From contig JAEPRB010000029.1 in the NCBI GenBank assembly GCA_016758965.1, positions 186,001 to 250,000 of the forward strand: a stretch of 64,000 bases of DNA. The letters run 5' to 3'. This stretch comes from Circinella minor. Its lineage: Eukaryota; Mucoromycota; Mucoromycetes; Mucorales; Lichtheimiaceae. A program made the translations under genes and the position numbers. Under the pieces are notes generated by a model. The model did not search any database. It saw only the letters and a program-made list of their open reading frames with translations, and had not been told where the DNA came from. Positions 25,325 through 39,016 of this stretch are shown piece by piece (the first letter of the stretch is position 1; each line of letters begins with the position of its first letter).

Positions 25325-28300
25325 TTAATTTTTTACTTTTTTCTGTTTTAAATCATTATTATCGTTACTTTGTGTTTCTGATGATTTACGTTTAAGTGAT
25401 ATTAACTCACTGACACCTTCGACAAAAGGTTCTGCAAGACGCATTCGCATCTTTTGTCTCATTCCTTGTTCATCTCCTTCTACACAAATTTCTACCTTGA
25501 CAGTATCAAACATTTTGATTACTACATCACCTGCAACAAGAGAATTATGTTCTTCATTATATTCAAAAGGTGATGGTTCGCCAGGCTTTTTACTTGTATA
25601 TACAATGCCTTCAATACCATATCTAGTTATAATCAAGTGAATTAGTAACTAGTCTTGATTTATCTATCACTTTTTTTATAAATCATATTTTTCAAAGAAA
25701 AGAAAGCTTACTTTGGAGCAAGAACAACAAAACCATTTTTAAGAACGCGGATAACTCGGCCTTCTTCAATTTGAACCTTATTTTTGAAAAACATGTTTGT
25801 ATATAATTCAACAGAACTACGACCTGCTTGCTGTGCCATTCTATGACGATGATTCAAAACTAATATATTATTCATTTAATTGGATTAATATCACTATTTA
25901 TTTGAATAGTTTAGAGTTAATGTATATTACAATTAATCTTTTCTTACCATCACATAATTCTTTCATCTTGGTTTTATCGATAAGTTCTTGACCATAAACA
26001 GCATCTGGGTCAATACTAGCCTGTAATAATCGATGTACAATGACATCTAATTGAAAAATGATGATAAAATATTTCCATTAAAAAAAATCACATCTAAACT
26101 ATTATAATACTCGGGTTAATAATAAAAAGCATTATTTACCAGAATAACGACGAATAGGTGATGTGAAATGAGTATAAATGGGTGTGGCAAGACCATAATG
26201 TCTAAATTCGGGTTCAGATTCTGTTCCAGAACAAAAATATTGAGCTTGCATCATGCAACGAGTTGTCATGATTCGCACAAGTTTGTTAAAATAAGGATCA
26301 TTTGGTAACTATAAAATAAAAATTAAAGACTTAGTAACTAACTAATCGATTATATAAACATGTTTTTCATTCTTTTCAGGATTACTACTACTGATTCAAA
26401 CACCATCATAAAAGTAATAATAATAATTTACCACTGCCTTATCTAACGAATCGGCTAATGCCTTTGAGGTTTCAACATCAAGCGAAATATTCACTTCAGA
26501 TAACGCTTTTCGAAGCGTATCAAAATTATTAGTAGGGGGAGCTGAATGCTTACGAAGCATAGCAGACATTGGAAACTTAGAATAAATCTTCTCAGCAACC
26601 GATATATTGGCGAGTAACATGAATTCTTCAACAAGGGCATTTGTTTCTTTCAATTCCTTCATTTCAACATCGACTGGATCTTGTGAATCGTTCTCAAGGT
26701 TAAATCGGACTTCAGGACTAGATAAAGTTAGGGCACCACGATCAATTCGCTTTTGACGAAGCTTTTTGGCAATTGAATTGAGCACGCGAATACCCTTAGT
26801 AACATCGTCTTGCATACGTCTAAAAGAATAAAATTACAAAGTAAAATAAAATAACATCCACAGAAAAAGAACGGGGGGTAAAAGGTTGGGAGATAGAAAA
26901 TAAAAAAAAGTGATAGAAGGAATAATAATAAGTAAAGTTTTCGGTTGTTTTTTTTTTGTTGAGGAGGGGGGGGGAGCAAGGATGGTAGGAGAGGAAAGAA
27001 AGAGGAGTTAATAAGAATACTTTTTAAAAATCCCTCATTATTGTTTCGTTTGATATTAAAATTAATATTAATAATAATATTATTTTCCTTTTTTTTTCCC
27101 TATAACTTACTCGTCATCAATACGATTCTGTGCCTCCTCATAAGTAAATGAATGTTTTGATAAAATGACACTCTTTGCAAAGTCCACATTAATGATCTCC
27201 GCATTTTCATTAATTTCCCAAATACAGGAGAAAGCAAGACGTTCCACGTTCGATCTTAAGGAGCATAAGTCTATCGAGAAAAAAAACTGTTATATAAAAT
27301 CTCAAATAATCACAATAATTATGCCCTCTTTCAACTTACTAGTTCCGAGTAACGACGGAAGCATATCAATGCGTTTGTCTACTAAATAAACTGATGTACC
27401 CCTGTTCGCCGCCTCCTCATTCATTGCTTGTTCAGGTTTCACAAAATATGTAACATCAGCAATATCTAGAAGTGTTACACACATGCACACACAACACATC
27501 AACATTAATTTAATATTTGTTTGTTTGTTTTTCCAGCATTAATTTGTATCATATTCTTTTTTTTAAATAATCGCGAAATAAGAATAGTATATAACTTACG
27601 AACACCAATTTCATAATTGCCATTTTCAAGTGGTCGGACGTGAAGTGCATCATCAATATCAGTACATCCTATTAAGAAGATCATTACCATTATCATTTTT
27701 TTTTTCCGTTCAGTTAGTTTCTATTTTCGAATATTTTTTTTTCTTGGCTAAAATAACTAATTTACCTGGAGGATCAATACTGCATACATTCAAATGACGT
27801 AAATCACGGCGATTTTCATTCTTTAAATGTTCTTCGGTAACAACCCATTGATCGCCTTCAATCGGCAGATCATCTAAAACACGTTTAGAAAATTCTTGAT
27901 AAGGTACGTCATGTTCCAATAATAAAACTTCAGTTTCGGTTTCTCGGTCACCAGATGATCCAAGTGTTTTAACAAAATGGCCCATTGGAAGTCTATAATA
28001 TTAAACATATTTAATAAATTAACTCTCTTCTTACTTATTTGCTTGATGCTTTTACAGAAAAAAAAAGGGGGTGAGGAAGAGGGCAGGGTGAAGCGGGAGC
28101 GGGAAATCAATCAAGTAATAACTTACACCGAATTAACAGGCCAACTATCCACAGCAACAACAATACGTGCTCCTAACAAGCTATGAGCCTGTGTTGTTTT
28201 AATCTTAACTCCCGGGATTCTTCTGTCAATAGCACGAAAGATTACATTTTCAGGAGCAGTAGAACCAGCTTTTGAATGAACAGATTTCTTGACAATAAAA

Positions 28301-30075
28301 CCACAGTATCTAATTAATTAATTACAACAATCCCACACATACACCCCCGAAATTAACATGAGTTTGCTAAGAATAACCTGTTTATGCATGAAATACAGAA
28401 ATAATAATTATATAACTTACTGTCTCCATTTCTTTCGAATAACACCAACAATTTTACCAGTGGGTTCACCCACTTGGTCAGGATCATTATCCTCCCCATT
28501 AACGTCTTTCATATTTACATCTAAAGATTCTTCACCAAACATCTTTTCTTCATCTTCTTCATCTTCCACTGCCAATGATGTATTCTTTTTCCATTGATCT
28601 TTAGGAAGAATTTCAACAGCTACAATATCTCCTTGAATACATCGGTTCATATTTTTACGTCCAAGAATATAAATTGTTCGAGGTTCTCCATCCATTTCAC
28701 CATAGATAGTACCCTATTTATATAACCCATTCGTACATTCATTATATATGTTAGTTTATGCCTATCAGTTCCATTTTTTTTTTGTTTGTTTCTAACATCG
28801 ATCCATATAATTCATTCGTCTTTTTTTTTTTACCTCCAAAACATTATGTTGACTGATATTTAAAGTACCTTGAATCAAACTTCCTTTCTTAATACCATTT
28901 GCAATTTGAGCTGCTGTTTTGTGCTATAACCAAAAAAAAAACGTATATATGAGATAATGTGAATTTCTCTATGTCAGATAATAGAATTTTCAAAATTATG
29001 AGTTACCTCTTCATATACAATCTTATCTTTTTCGACAGAATTATCTTTAGGTGCTGCAAGCATATCCAGTAATTCTGGCACATCCTTCATACCTTCCACG
29101 TAATTACGTACTATATATAAAAATTTAAATTAGTTTAATTGTTAAATCTCCATCCATCAAGTAAATAGATAGATATATATTTACCTGAAGAGGATCTAAT
29201 ACCGGTAGCCGATGCCTTTTCACGATTTGCACGATCGTCACTTAACATAAGAGTTTCAATCCCTTGACTTTTCAAATGATTGGAATACCATTGTGTTCCC
29301 ACGCGAATAGCTAATAATAATAATTATAATAATAAGATTGAAATATAAATATAAGGTCCACTTTGAAAAAAAAAATACACCTCTCCTATCCTTTTTTTTT
29401 TACTCAATATACCTCTATCATTTCGATCATTTGGTGTTTCATCCTTCAACTTTTCAAGATAGGTATCTCTATAATTATAAAGTAATTTTGGTAATCAATA
29501 TATATAAAGTCTCTCCTTCTCGAATTTTCTTCATCCATCCAATATGATTCAATTATACCTATGATGTTCGTTCGCAAACATATAAAATCGTTTATTTGAA
29601 TCGTTCAACATAGCGTTTAATCGATTATAAATAGGAAGACTAAGATGTTTGACTTCTTCACGAACAGTTTGTAATACAATGACATCCTTGATCCCTGGGT
29701 GTTCCATAATATCAAGCTAATAGTTGTTGTTTTTTTTCGATCGATAATGATAATAAGAATATTGAATCGATCGTCAGTGGATTTAGACAAGTAAAAAAAA
29801 AAAAACTTTTCAGAAGGTCAAGTTTCGACTCAAAACGATCTTTATTTTATTTTTACCTGATTCATAAATACATTGGTGTCGGGTATGATATAATGAGGAT
29901 ACTTGATATTCACTGTACTTCGTGGTGTACGTGAAAGAACGGGTGGACTATGTTGTTCACAGATCGTACATGCTTGGGAAGAGCATGGAATATCATCGCG
30001 TAAATAATGTTCTTTGACAACTTTGACAACGTTGCCTTTACGTGTACGTTTAACAAAAGACTTGGATCGCAACAT
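25325..30075 (-). CDS. DIS3: Exosome exoribonuclease/endonuclease DIS3 (Rrp44)
   Basis: Seventeen exons on the minus strand (first 30075-29857, last 25622-25325; internal boundaries at 29716-29559, 29468-29413, 29310-29185, 29110-29007, 28923-28834, 28713-28421, 28309-28127, 27992-27766, 27668-27600, 27465-27340, 27270-27111, 26819-26432, 26308-26140, 26046-25948, 25859-25712) sum to 2913 nt, or 970 residues. The N-terminus has the CR3 motif C-x4-C-x2-C (Cys31, Cys36, Cys39). The PIN nuclease domain follows ([11 protein letters not shown], Asp66). Cold-shock domains come next, then the RNB catalytic domain with the acidic motif [16 protein letters not shown] and the stretch [12 protein letters not shown]. 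The C-terminus is S1-like ([16 protein letters not shown]). It degrades RNA 3'-5' and cuts internally as the active subunit of the RNA exosome. All key motifs are present. Confidence 0.96.
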
Positions 30076-33000
30076 GATTCCAAATGTTTTATTTTATTTA
30101 TTTTTTTTAAAAAAAAGAAGTGTTATCAATGATCTCCAAAAAAAAGCGTTGCTTTAAAAATGTTAAATTTAATAACGCTTTATGAAAAAAAATGAGCCAC
30201 AACTGCTTGAAGTTGGATATTTATTACTATTATACATACACAAATTTCGTAAGCAAAGGTGAGCTAATATTAGGATAGGATAAAGGCTCTAGATCAAACT
30301 AACTTCATCTATAGAGATTATTGAATTGATACCATCTTTTGAATAACTTTAGTGTGTATGAATATTTTTGATATAAATGTTAGAAGTGATATTTAAATGA
30401 TATATGTAAAACTAGTGTGAGCTATTTTTAGTAAGTGTAAAGATCGATGCTAACTTATGATTTATATGGACGATATCAATTACCGCGGTAGATTAGTTAA
30501 GTATTCTATTTATTGTTAGATAATAAGCAGTTTGTTTTGAGTGGCATGGTAACGCCTATTAACCTTATTTCTAGTAATTAAAGCAATACGTACCATTATA
30601 ACTAATATTTATACAATAAAGTTGTTGTACTAAAGCTAATATAACTCACACAACCCATATAGATGGATCTGTTTTTTTTTCAATACGACGTAAATATACT
30701 CTCTGCCATAATCACAAAAAACAAAATTATAATAATATGCTGGTAATAAGTGAGTATCGTTGGTACCATAGCATGATAAAAGTCACACAGACCATAGAAA
30801 GTTTAACTTACGTAGACGTTTATATATAATATGGAGATCACAATTTTTTTCTCTAACAAACTTTGCTCTCTCTACTTCCACATATCACTTATTATAGTAA
30901 ATTCAAAATGATACATTAATGCATGTAAGATAGAAAACTTATTAGGAAGAGCTCCTATATTGCAACTGCCCAATGCAAAGCTCCTTTTCAAGCCCCCCCC
31001 CTTACTACTGAGAAAAAATATTATGGTCGAAGCTCAAGAGATTTTTATTAAACCATCGTCCATGACCATCTGTTGTTTATTAAGAAAGAAAAGATCCAAT
31101 AATATTTTCGTTGGAAATGGTAACATTGGATAGTAACCAATTCATAGTGAGAGAAAAAAGACCTGTGTCATAGCGACAGAAAAAAAACTGACTATTCTAT
31201 ATAATAGAAGAGCAGGGGCTCAAAAGATTTATAAAAGCAGGTGTTGTGCACAGATTCCACTATTTTTCTACTTTGACTCCTTTTTTTATATTCTTCTTTC
31301 ATACTACTTTTCACCCTTCACCCTCGTCTCTCTTTCGTGCCTTATTATTAGTACGTATATCTGGTTACCATGTACTTTACCTCACGACGACTTGTATGTA
31401 ATCTTTTCTTTAGTGAAACTATTATTGCATTTTTTCAGTAAAAGATATTAAACAATTTCAAATGTCTTCACTAAAATCAGTTGTTGAAAATAATCTCTCC
31501 GTTGTGTTGTGACATCATATGATGAAGTGATTTTTTTACAATCTTTAGTTGTTATCAAAAGATTCACCCGAGACCCTTTTTTATTTACACTCCTTGCATT
31601 ATTTTGATAAAAGTGTGTAACAAGGTAAAAAAAAAAGCATTGCAAAAATATATTTTATTAGAGGTTGATATATTATACTATGCCACACCAATACTAGGAA
31701 AGGATCTTCTGATGGGGTATATTGAACAAATACGTAAGAATGATACTGTTTTTTTTTTTTTTTTACATTATAATAGTATTATTATGACGCATCAGTTCTG
31801 CTGTATTAGGATATTTTAAATCGATAATATATCTCTATGCGCAAATGAGTTTTTTTTTTCTATTTATAATTTTGGTTAACTACGCGCTATATATAAAGAA
31901 AATCATGTACTTGATATGATTTTGAGAACTGGTGTTCTTAACTTGTACTCCTCCGTCGTCTAATAACGTTATTTCTTCAGAAATAGTCTTTCTAGTTAGA
32001 TTGTTCTCTATTTTAAATGACATCCTGCCTAGTGGATTGAAGGATATAATAACCTCCTTGTATAACAGACATAATAGAAGTTTGGAATATGGACAGTGCA
32101 TTGCCCCTAGAGCAACTAGTCAGGATGGTTTTTGTAATTTTAGAATAGTACGTAACTGAACATAATAAGTTATGTTTGTTCATTGTTCATTTATAAAAAT
32201 GAAATAAAAAAGATACATCACCAGTTGCTTTTCAGTAATCTATGTGAAAAAGAACATTATATTGATACGGTAAAACTAAAACATTACTATTTTGAAGATT
32301 TACCATTTTGTCATGGCACAGATACGTAGGGACATTAATATCGGTTTCTTTAAATGGACGGGCAATCATTAATTATAGTTCTGATTCTGTATATAGCTCG
32401 TCGTTAATAAAGAAACATTTATTTATGAGAAGCAATCAAAAGTTTTTGGGGTATGTTGAGTCATGATATCGATGTTCGATCCTATTTTATTTGATCAAGA
32501 GCAATATCTCATCAGCTTATGATAACGGCTATGATTCATTGATGGTGTTATAATATGCTTTTCTAGTTAAAAAATTCTGAATAAAAACAAATCAAATTGG
32601 GTACGTATTCTGTTTTTCTTTTTATAACCCAATTTCTGTATTAAAAAAAAAAACTTGTCGCGTGAGAATGGTCTAAATGGTGCTTGAATAAGACTTTAAT
32701 AATGCTTGAATAATGTTTAAATCTAACTATGTTTATAAATGATACTTGAAAAAATGATATTTGTATAAATATATATACTGTATATCTCATACATTTAAAG
32801 AATAATTCATTCTTTCTCAAGTATCGTTCAAAATATTAAAGTATATCATTTTTTTTTATGATTTTGGGTAATTACGTATTGGATGTTGAGATAAAACTAT
32901 AGCGGTGAATGTAGTAGACCCTTATCATCTTGCCGCAGCATTATGTAAATAGTTGCTAACGATAACAATTTTTTTTTTGGTTATCTTATATCTATAATAA

Positions 33001-33729
33001 ATAAAAACTCAACAAAAAAAAAGTTACTGTAATCATGTAAAAACGTAAAAACAATTTTTTTTAGGTTCGGATAATAGAAAAAAAATTAAACCAACCCGTT
33101 ATTTTATCTGACAGGTGATAATAAAAAAAGTAAAATAAAGATCGCCCGGTATAAATCGGATTATTTATTTATAGTTTAGTTTTTTTATATTACAATTGTA
33201 TATATCCTTTTAGCTTGAACAACCAATGCTTTTGTACAACATAAAAAACATGCGTTTTTTTTATATAGTATTTACACGTGGCTTTTTCTATTTCATTTTA
33301 AAAAAAAAAAATCGCGGGTAAAAAAAAACATTTTTCGGGAAGATGCGGTAAAAATAAAATAGACTAAAAAAGCTCAATTCTCCGGATATTTGTTGTCAAT
33401 TATAAAAAAAAAAAAACTTAAGCGGCGAAACAATTGAAAAAATATATTGATTAAATAATGATAAAAAATAACCAGATTTATTGATAAACAATCATTAAGG
33501 GAGATATAAATAAATGGAAAAAGATCCATACTAATATTGAAATAATAAAATTGAAATGATAAAATAGTAAGAATGAATGGATTGGGGAATGCAAAAAAAA
33601 AAAAAAAAAAAAAAAAATTGAATATAATAGTACGTACGTAATGCTTAAATAAATGAAAAATAATAATAATGATGGTATGGGTTATATAATAATGATATGT
33701 ACAAATACAAAGATATAGTGAAGCATAAA
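30076..33729. other. Gene-poor 3.6-kb stretch
   Basis: AT-rich sequence upstream of DIS3 and downstream of the arrestin gene. Short protein-like islands occur on the plus strand near 31650-32330 (for example DILYYATPILGKDLLMGYIE and SILNDILPSGLKDIITSLYN). They are broken by stops and A/T runs and I could not assign them. A poly-A run sits at 33593-33617. Confidence 0.5.
33593..33617. repeat. Poly-A run (about 25 bp)
   Basis: An uninterrupted A tract on the plus strand, about 110 bp beyond the 3' end of the minus-strand arrestin gene. Confidence 0.9.
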
Positions 33730-35205
33730 TTAAGACACAGTTTCAACTGTTGATTCTGGAGGATAGGTTGGTACAGCTGGAAGTTGTTCCATTGATTGAA
33801 AATAACTAGGTGGTGTTTCAGCTGTATTATATGCAGGAGGAGTAGGTAAAGCACCATCCCAAACATGTTCCCGTGATGTTACCAAGACAGGGATCTCCAA
33901 TGTGCATAATGTAAGATGATGTGATTTTTCCTTACGCGATGAGGAGGGTGTTGAAGGTGTAATGGCACTAAAAGATGATCGGCGAGAAGATGCATTGCTT
34001 CGACTACCATGATTATTTTCACCATTATTTGTGGTACGTCGCAAGGAAAATATGGATGAAATAGATGAAGAAGAAGTTGAACGACTAAGAACAGGAGGTG
34101 TTGTCGGTTGTGATGCAGGTGGGGAAAGTAATGTTGCTGATGTAGTAGTACCAACTGCGGCCGCAGCTGTTGTAAAAGCATGTTCAATTTGTTGTACGCT
34201 CAATTTATGGTTGTCACTGTCGTCATCTTCATTATCACTTTCATAACATGATGATGCTGGTGTAATTATGGGATATTGTTGTTGATTACGACGTTCTTCT
34301 TCTACCATCATATTAATAATCACAGAATGTTTGACATCAATTAATCGTGTTGAATTATCAGCATTTACTCGTGGACATAATCGAAATACAGCATTATAAT
34401 TATGTGGTGCTTCTGAATTATAATCTGGTGATTGAGATGGATGAAACGTACTCCATCCAAGTGGATAGACTTCGTCGATCTTGCTACATGATTGATATGT
34501 CAAGGAACGTTCACCTGTTGTTCGATAGCGTATCGTTTCTCGTAAGGCACATGTCACTGATTTAACAGCTTGAGTTTCTGGACGACCCAAATTCATGTTA
34601 ACGTTCAAACGAACAAGGCCACCTTCCCGATAAGTCATACTTGTTGCTGTAGCTGAGTAAAGAAGTTGTTCGTGACGATTCGCACCTTCGACCGTTTCAG
34701 TCATATCAGCTGCTGTGGATGAAGTAAAATCATCACCCAAAAGCGAACGACGTAATATGATTTCTCGAGTAGAATGGATATCCGATGAAAAAGTAGGGCG
34801 AAACAATGTAGCTTGAAGACGATAACGAATCATACCATACTTACCACGAAAACTTGCAGGTAAAGTAGGTGGAAGATCAAAGGAGAATGGGTATTCATAA
34901 GTACCAGGTTCCAAATGCCTGAGTTGACCATCATCACCAATAAATTGTTGACTTTTGTAATAGAGGGAACGGTTTTCGACCATTTCAGTGGAAGAGATGG
35001 GACTATTACCACGAAGATTGACTTTGTTCCGACCTTCAAACCATACAACTAAACGTCGTGCTTTGAGAGGTCGACGAATATGAACAATACAGGTTCCATT
35101 TAAGGTGCATCCTTCTGATTCATCATCAGCGAACCCACGCATGATACCTGAAAATGAGGAATCGATATCAAATTCTATGCTTGCAGCAGCGTCGTCTTTA
35201 GTCAT
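33730..35205 (-). CDS. Alpha-arrestin (ART-type ubiquitin-ligase adaptor)
   Basis: A single exon of 491 residues. The N-terminal arrestin fold is recognisable (about 8-165): GTCIVHIRRPLKARRLVVWF, later LEPGTYEYPFSFDLPPTLPA and YGMIRYRLQATLFRP. The C-terminal arrestin half (about 190-330) includes GGLVRLNVNMNLGR and VTCALRETIRYRT. A Ser/Thr-rich low-complexity region follows. The C-terminus carries two PPxY motifs, PPAY (456-459) and PPSY (465-468), the type bound by WW domains of Rsp5/Nedd4 ligases. By family knowledge it would recruit the ligase to plasma-membrane transporters for endocytosis. The cargo cannot be predicted. It lies downstream of KU70 on the same strand, with 245 bp between its ATG and the KU70 stop. 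Confidence 0.9.
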   Translation of the reverse strand: MTKDDAAASIEFDIDSSFSGIMRGFADDESEGCTLNGTCIVHIRRPLKARRLVVWFEGRNKVNLRGNSPISSTEMVENRSLYYKSQQFIGDDGQLRHLEPGTYEYPFSFDLPPTLPASFRGKYGMIRYRLQATLFRPTFSSDIHSTREIILRRSLLGDDFTSSTAADMTETVEGANRHEQLLYSATATSMTYREGGLVRLNVNMNLGRPETQAVKSVTCALRETIRYRTTGERSLTYQSCSKIDEVYPLGWSTFHPSQSPDYNSEAPHNYNAVFRLCPRVNADNSTRLIDVKHSVIINMMVEEERRNQQQYPIITPASSCYESDNEDDDSDNHKLSVQQIEHAFTTAAAAVGTTTSATLLSPPASQPTTPPVLSRSTSSSSISSIFSLRRTTNNGENNHGSRSNASSRRSSFSAITPSTPSSSRKEKSHHLTLCTLEIPVLVTSREHVWDGALPTPPAYNTAETPPSYFQSMEQLPAVPTYPPESTVETVS

Positions 35206-35450
35206 AGATATAATAATAAATAATAGGTGTGGTTTAACAATAAAAGAAAAAAGATAAGTAGTAAATTCAAAAAAAAAAAAATAAAGAGAGAGAATTGAAT
35301 TTTTTTATTTATTTAGAATACATCTTCTTTTTATAGCAAATGTAAAAAAAAAAAATTGTTTCGGTTGATATTCTGATGGCGACTATCAAGAAAAAAATTG
35401 TTTCATTTTGGAAATGTTACTGTTTATGTAATCTTAGACTCCGTTGGTTG

Positions 35451-38347
35451 TTAGGGTCGCTTATCAAGAATGTCGCAAATTTGATTGATCAAATCCGCCT
35501 TCCGACTTTTTGGATAAGTTCCTTGTTGTTTAACCCAATCCTTCAACATAGGAACAGTGCACTGATAATTTTTTTTTTATGTTGTCGTGATGGGAATTTA
35601 TTATTTATTAGTATTTGAGATAATTCATTACATCCCATTTTATTTTTACTTACATGATCAAGTGTTTGATCTTTATAACAATCTTCAATAGATTTAGAAC
35701 CAGATAATGGTCGACGAGCGCGTTTCTGTGATGATTCAGCATCATCATTAGAAGTTTCCTGAAAAAAAAAATACATATGCAATCTACGATTAGCTTTTTT
35801 TTTTTTTATTTATCGTAAACTTATCTTGTGTGACTAAATCCAGGGTCCAATCTCAATGAGTCTTTTTTTTTTCCTTCTTTTTACCTTCCGTTTTCGGGAA
35901 CTACTGCTAACTGCATCAAGTTCTTCAGTATCGGCATTTAAAAGCGATTCCAAACGAGGCACGCAATCTTTAAGTCGCTGGTAAAAATATCTTTCATGTC
36001 AGCCAAAAAAAAAAAAACCTTCTATCGATAGAAACGACATTTTTATACTATAAAAAAGTCTATAGATATTTACCTTATTTAAAATTTCATACTTTGGTAA
36101 AGTATTATCAGGAACATCTTCCACCGCTTTTTGATCAAGTGCTAAAGATTGAAGTACTGCATAGTGTAGCTGCAAGGCTATATAAGTTTTAATAAATATA
36201 GATAAATGTAACGTGAGTTTTAGTTGATCACCGACGATAAAAATATATATTATAGAAATATAGAATACAGAATTTATAATATAATAGCGATAAGAATGAA
36301 ATAAAAAAAACCATGCAAAAACATACTTGGATTTTCGTAATCTGCAGGATCATACATTTGATCCAAATATAACTTGTCAATGACTCCTTTTGCACCTTCA
36401 ATTTGTTCTTCAGTAGCTATGTGGCACCCATGCCAAAATTTAAAAAGATCAGCCTTTTTTTTTTTTTTTTTGCCTTTTAAAAGCAATAGATCAAACTATG
36501 ATAAACCACTACCCTCTTACTATATATTTACTATTATTTACCATGTTGTATTGTTGTTGGTGGTATTTCACGGATATCATCAGCATAAGGTAATCGGATA
36601 AGACAGAAACCAGGTGGTTGGGTTTGAATTCCATTTTCATTCATTATTTCTCTCTATAATTGAGGGGTTTTTTTTCATTGTCGACGAATTCGGTTTAGTA
36701 TATAACGCACGTTTTTAACATGTTTGCATGATTTTTTTTTAATGCGAGGTTACTCACCTGAGGTATCATAGCAACAATGAAAGTAGTAGAGTTTGTTCTG
36801 GGTGTGAATACACATAATCCAACTCGTTCTTGTTCCAACATGGTATCTAATAATGCTGCAAACGTACGAGTTGAACCTTCGAATGTCTGAAATCATTATC
36901 ATTCACAATAAAGCGGGTTAAAAATATATAAATTTTCTCTTAATTATTTATCAATTATATAAATAAATAAAAAACAAAATAAAAGTTACTTACGGATTCA
37001 TCCGGGTAGATAAAATAAGGATGAAAAATTGACCGATAAGGTCGCATTACATCTTTACTCATAAATCCGAGAAGTTTAAGAGCTAGAGAAACAAATAAAT
37101 AAAGTTAAGAAAAAAACAGGTGGATTCAACAAAAATATCATGATTGTGTATATTTACATGGATCCGTAGAACGACGTAATTTTTGACGCTCATCATTATT
37201 GAAAACAGATTGACCACCTGCAACTGGCCAGTATGTTTTGATTTCATCAGGCATCAGTGTTTGTTCAGTATCCTATATTAAATATCATTATTATTGATGA
37301 ATATTAAAATAATAATAAAAAGAGGAAAAAAAAAAAAAGAAGGCATACTGCGCATTTATAGGTTGTTTTTGTTTCAACTTCTTGTAATTGTTCAGCTGCT
37401 GTGTAGACCCACGTATGTTGACCACGTGATTGTTCTATAATGATATTATATCTATACAATATAGAAACTCATTAGTTTCACTTTTATTTTCTGTTGTGTG
37501 CATCATTGCATAACTATATTGATTATTTACCCGCGAATACCAATTTCAAGTCCTTCTGCTAAACGGAAAGGAATACGGAAAGCTGATCGTTTTTTGGGAC
37601 GTTTACGTCGAACTCTTTGAAGTAATTCATCCAAATTATTTGATGCACCTTTCGGTGCTCGAACTTGTTCCAATTGGGCTTCATCACTCTCTTCTGTTGG
37701 TTGGTATCCATTCATAATTTCCTATTATTATTATTATATCAAATCACATTAAAATAAATTAGTATAGAGTCCTTCTTTTATTTTTATCAATCCAAAAAAA
37801 AAAAAAAAAAAATACTTACATTATAAAAAAGGCTTTCATCAAAGAGATTTCCACCTGTATTTAAACCAAATAATTCAATTTCAACACCAATTTCACCCAA
37901 ATCCTATTTTATAACAAAAAAAAAAAAGTATCAATAATCTTTATTCATTTTTATTCAATAAGGTCAATATTAACATACCTTTGCTCGTTGAATAGCAGCA
38001 TTTCTCAAATTAGTATTCTTTTTATGTGGATTATCTTGATCGGTAATTAAAAAGATACGTCGAGTACCCGTTTTTTTCGTTCTTTCTGAAAAGATTTCCA
38101 TACATGTCCAAAAGACATTACCCAAAGGAAATTCTTCTGTTGCTACACCAAATTCTGTTGTCAAATCTTTATCACCTTCTAAAAAAATGAACGAGTTATA
38201 TTAGTAAATAGTATTTTTCATTTTAATTACAAACACGCTATTTACCTGAACCAAATGCTTCTACTTCTTTAATTTTTTGAGCACTAGGAACGTCCAAATC
38301 TTGAAGAATATATACATGTTCATGACCAGGCGCATTATTTTGACTTG

Positions 38348-38383
<36 letters not shown>

Positions 38384-38840
38384 TAAATTAAAAGAAGGGA
38401 TTCCATCGCATTGTACTCTTAAATCTTATCGTGAATGTATTATTGACTTTGGGAGGGTGGATACATATATAAAAAAAAACAGGGAAAGTTTTTACTAACT
38501 GTGCCAAATAAAATCACACCCACTTCATCGACATCACTACTAAAAACTTTATTTAACATGACTGATTTTACACAATCAAAAGCAACTTTAACTGGAATTT
38601 TGCCATCTTTTTGAGGTATTTGCATGTCTGAACCACAATCAATAAGAAATAATATTCGATCGTGTCCGGTCAATAAGGTCTAATAATAATATTAAAAATT
38701 CAATATGTTTTTTTTTTTGTTAAATTAAAAATAAAACTACAGACTTTCTTTTTTTTTTCTCAAATGTATTGTATTACTTTATAGTCATCAGTAACGACTG
38801 GATCGTCGTCATCAAATTGATTTGAAAAACTATATGACAT
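35451..38840 (-). CDS. KU70: Ku70, DNA end-binding subunit for non-homologous end joining
   Basis: Sixteen exons on the minus strand (38840-38778, 38679-38500, 38348-38246, 38178-37979, 37903-37820, 37721-37531, 37451-37349, 37272-37158, 37082-36994, 36886-36758, 36653-36542, 36416-36327, 36177-36074, 35977-35885, 35758-35654, 35561-35451) sum to 1872 nt, or 623 residues, close to known Ku70 lengths. The N-terminal von Willebrand-like domain has DRILFLIDCGSDMQ and RRIFLITDQDNPHKK. The Ku core follows (RIPFRLAEGLEIGIRGYNII, LGFMSKDVMRPYRSIFHPYF). A basic linker (SRKRKETSN, SQKRARRP) and a C-terminal SAP motif (VPMLKDWVKQQGTYPKSRKA) end the protein. The SAP motif is a Ku70 trait absent from Ku80. 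It forms the ring-shaped Ku heterodimer on DNA ends and telomeres. Start chosen at the only ATG ahead of the vWA domain. Confidence 0.93.
38350..38379. repeat. (TA)n microsatellite in a KU70 intron
   Basis: About 15 TA units immediately next to the acceptor of the second KU70 intron (38349-38499 on the minus strand). Confidence 0.85.
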
Positions 38841-39016
38841 TATTTTTCTTTATATATATTAAACGCGAAACAAAAGAAAAAAAAAAAGGAATCTCGGTAT
38901 TTTCGCGTGCATAAAATAAATGCGCAGTTTTGAATCAAATTTTATGAATTAAATGTATTTTGACCATAATAATAATGACTATCATTTATTTAATAAGAGG
39001 AAATATAAAGTAGAAT

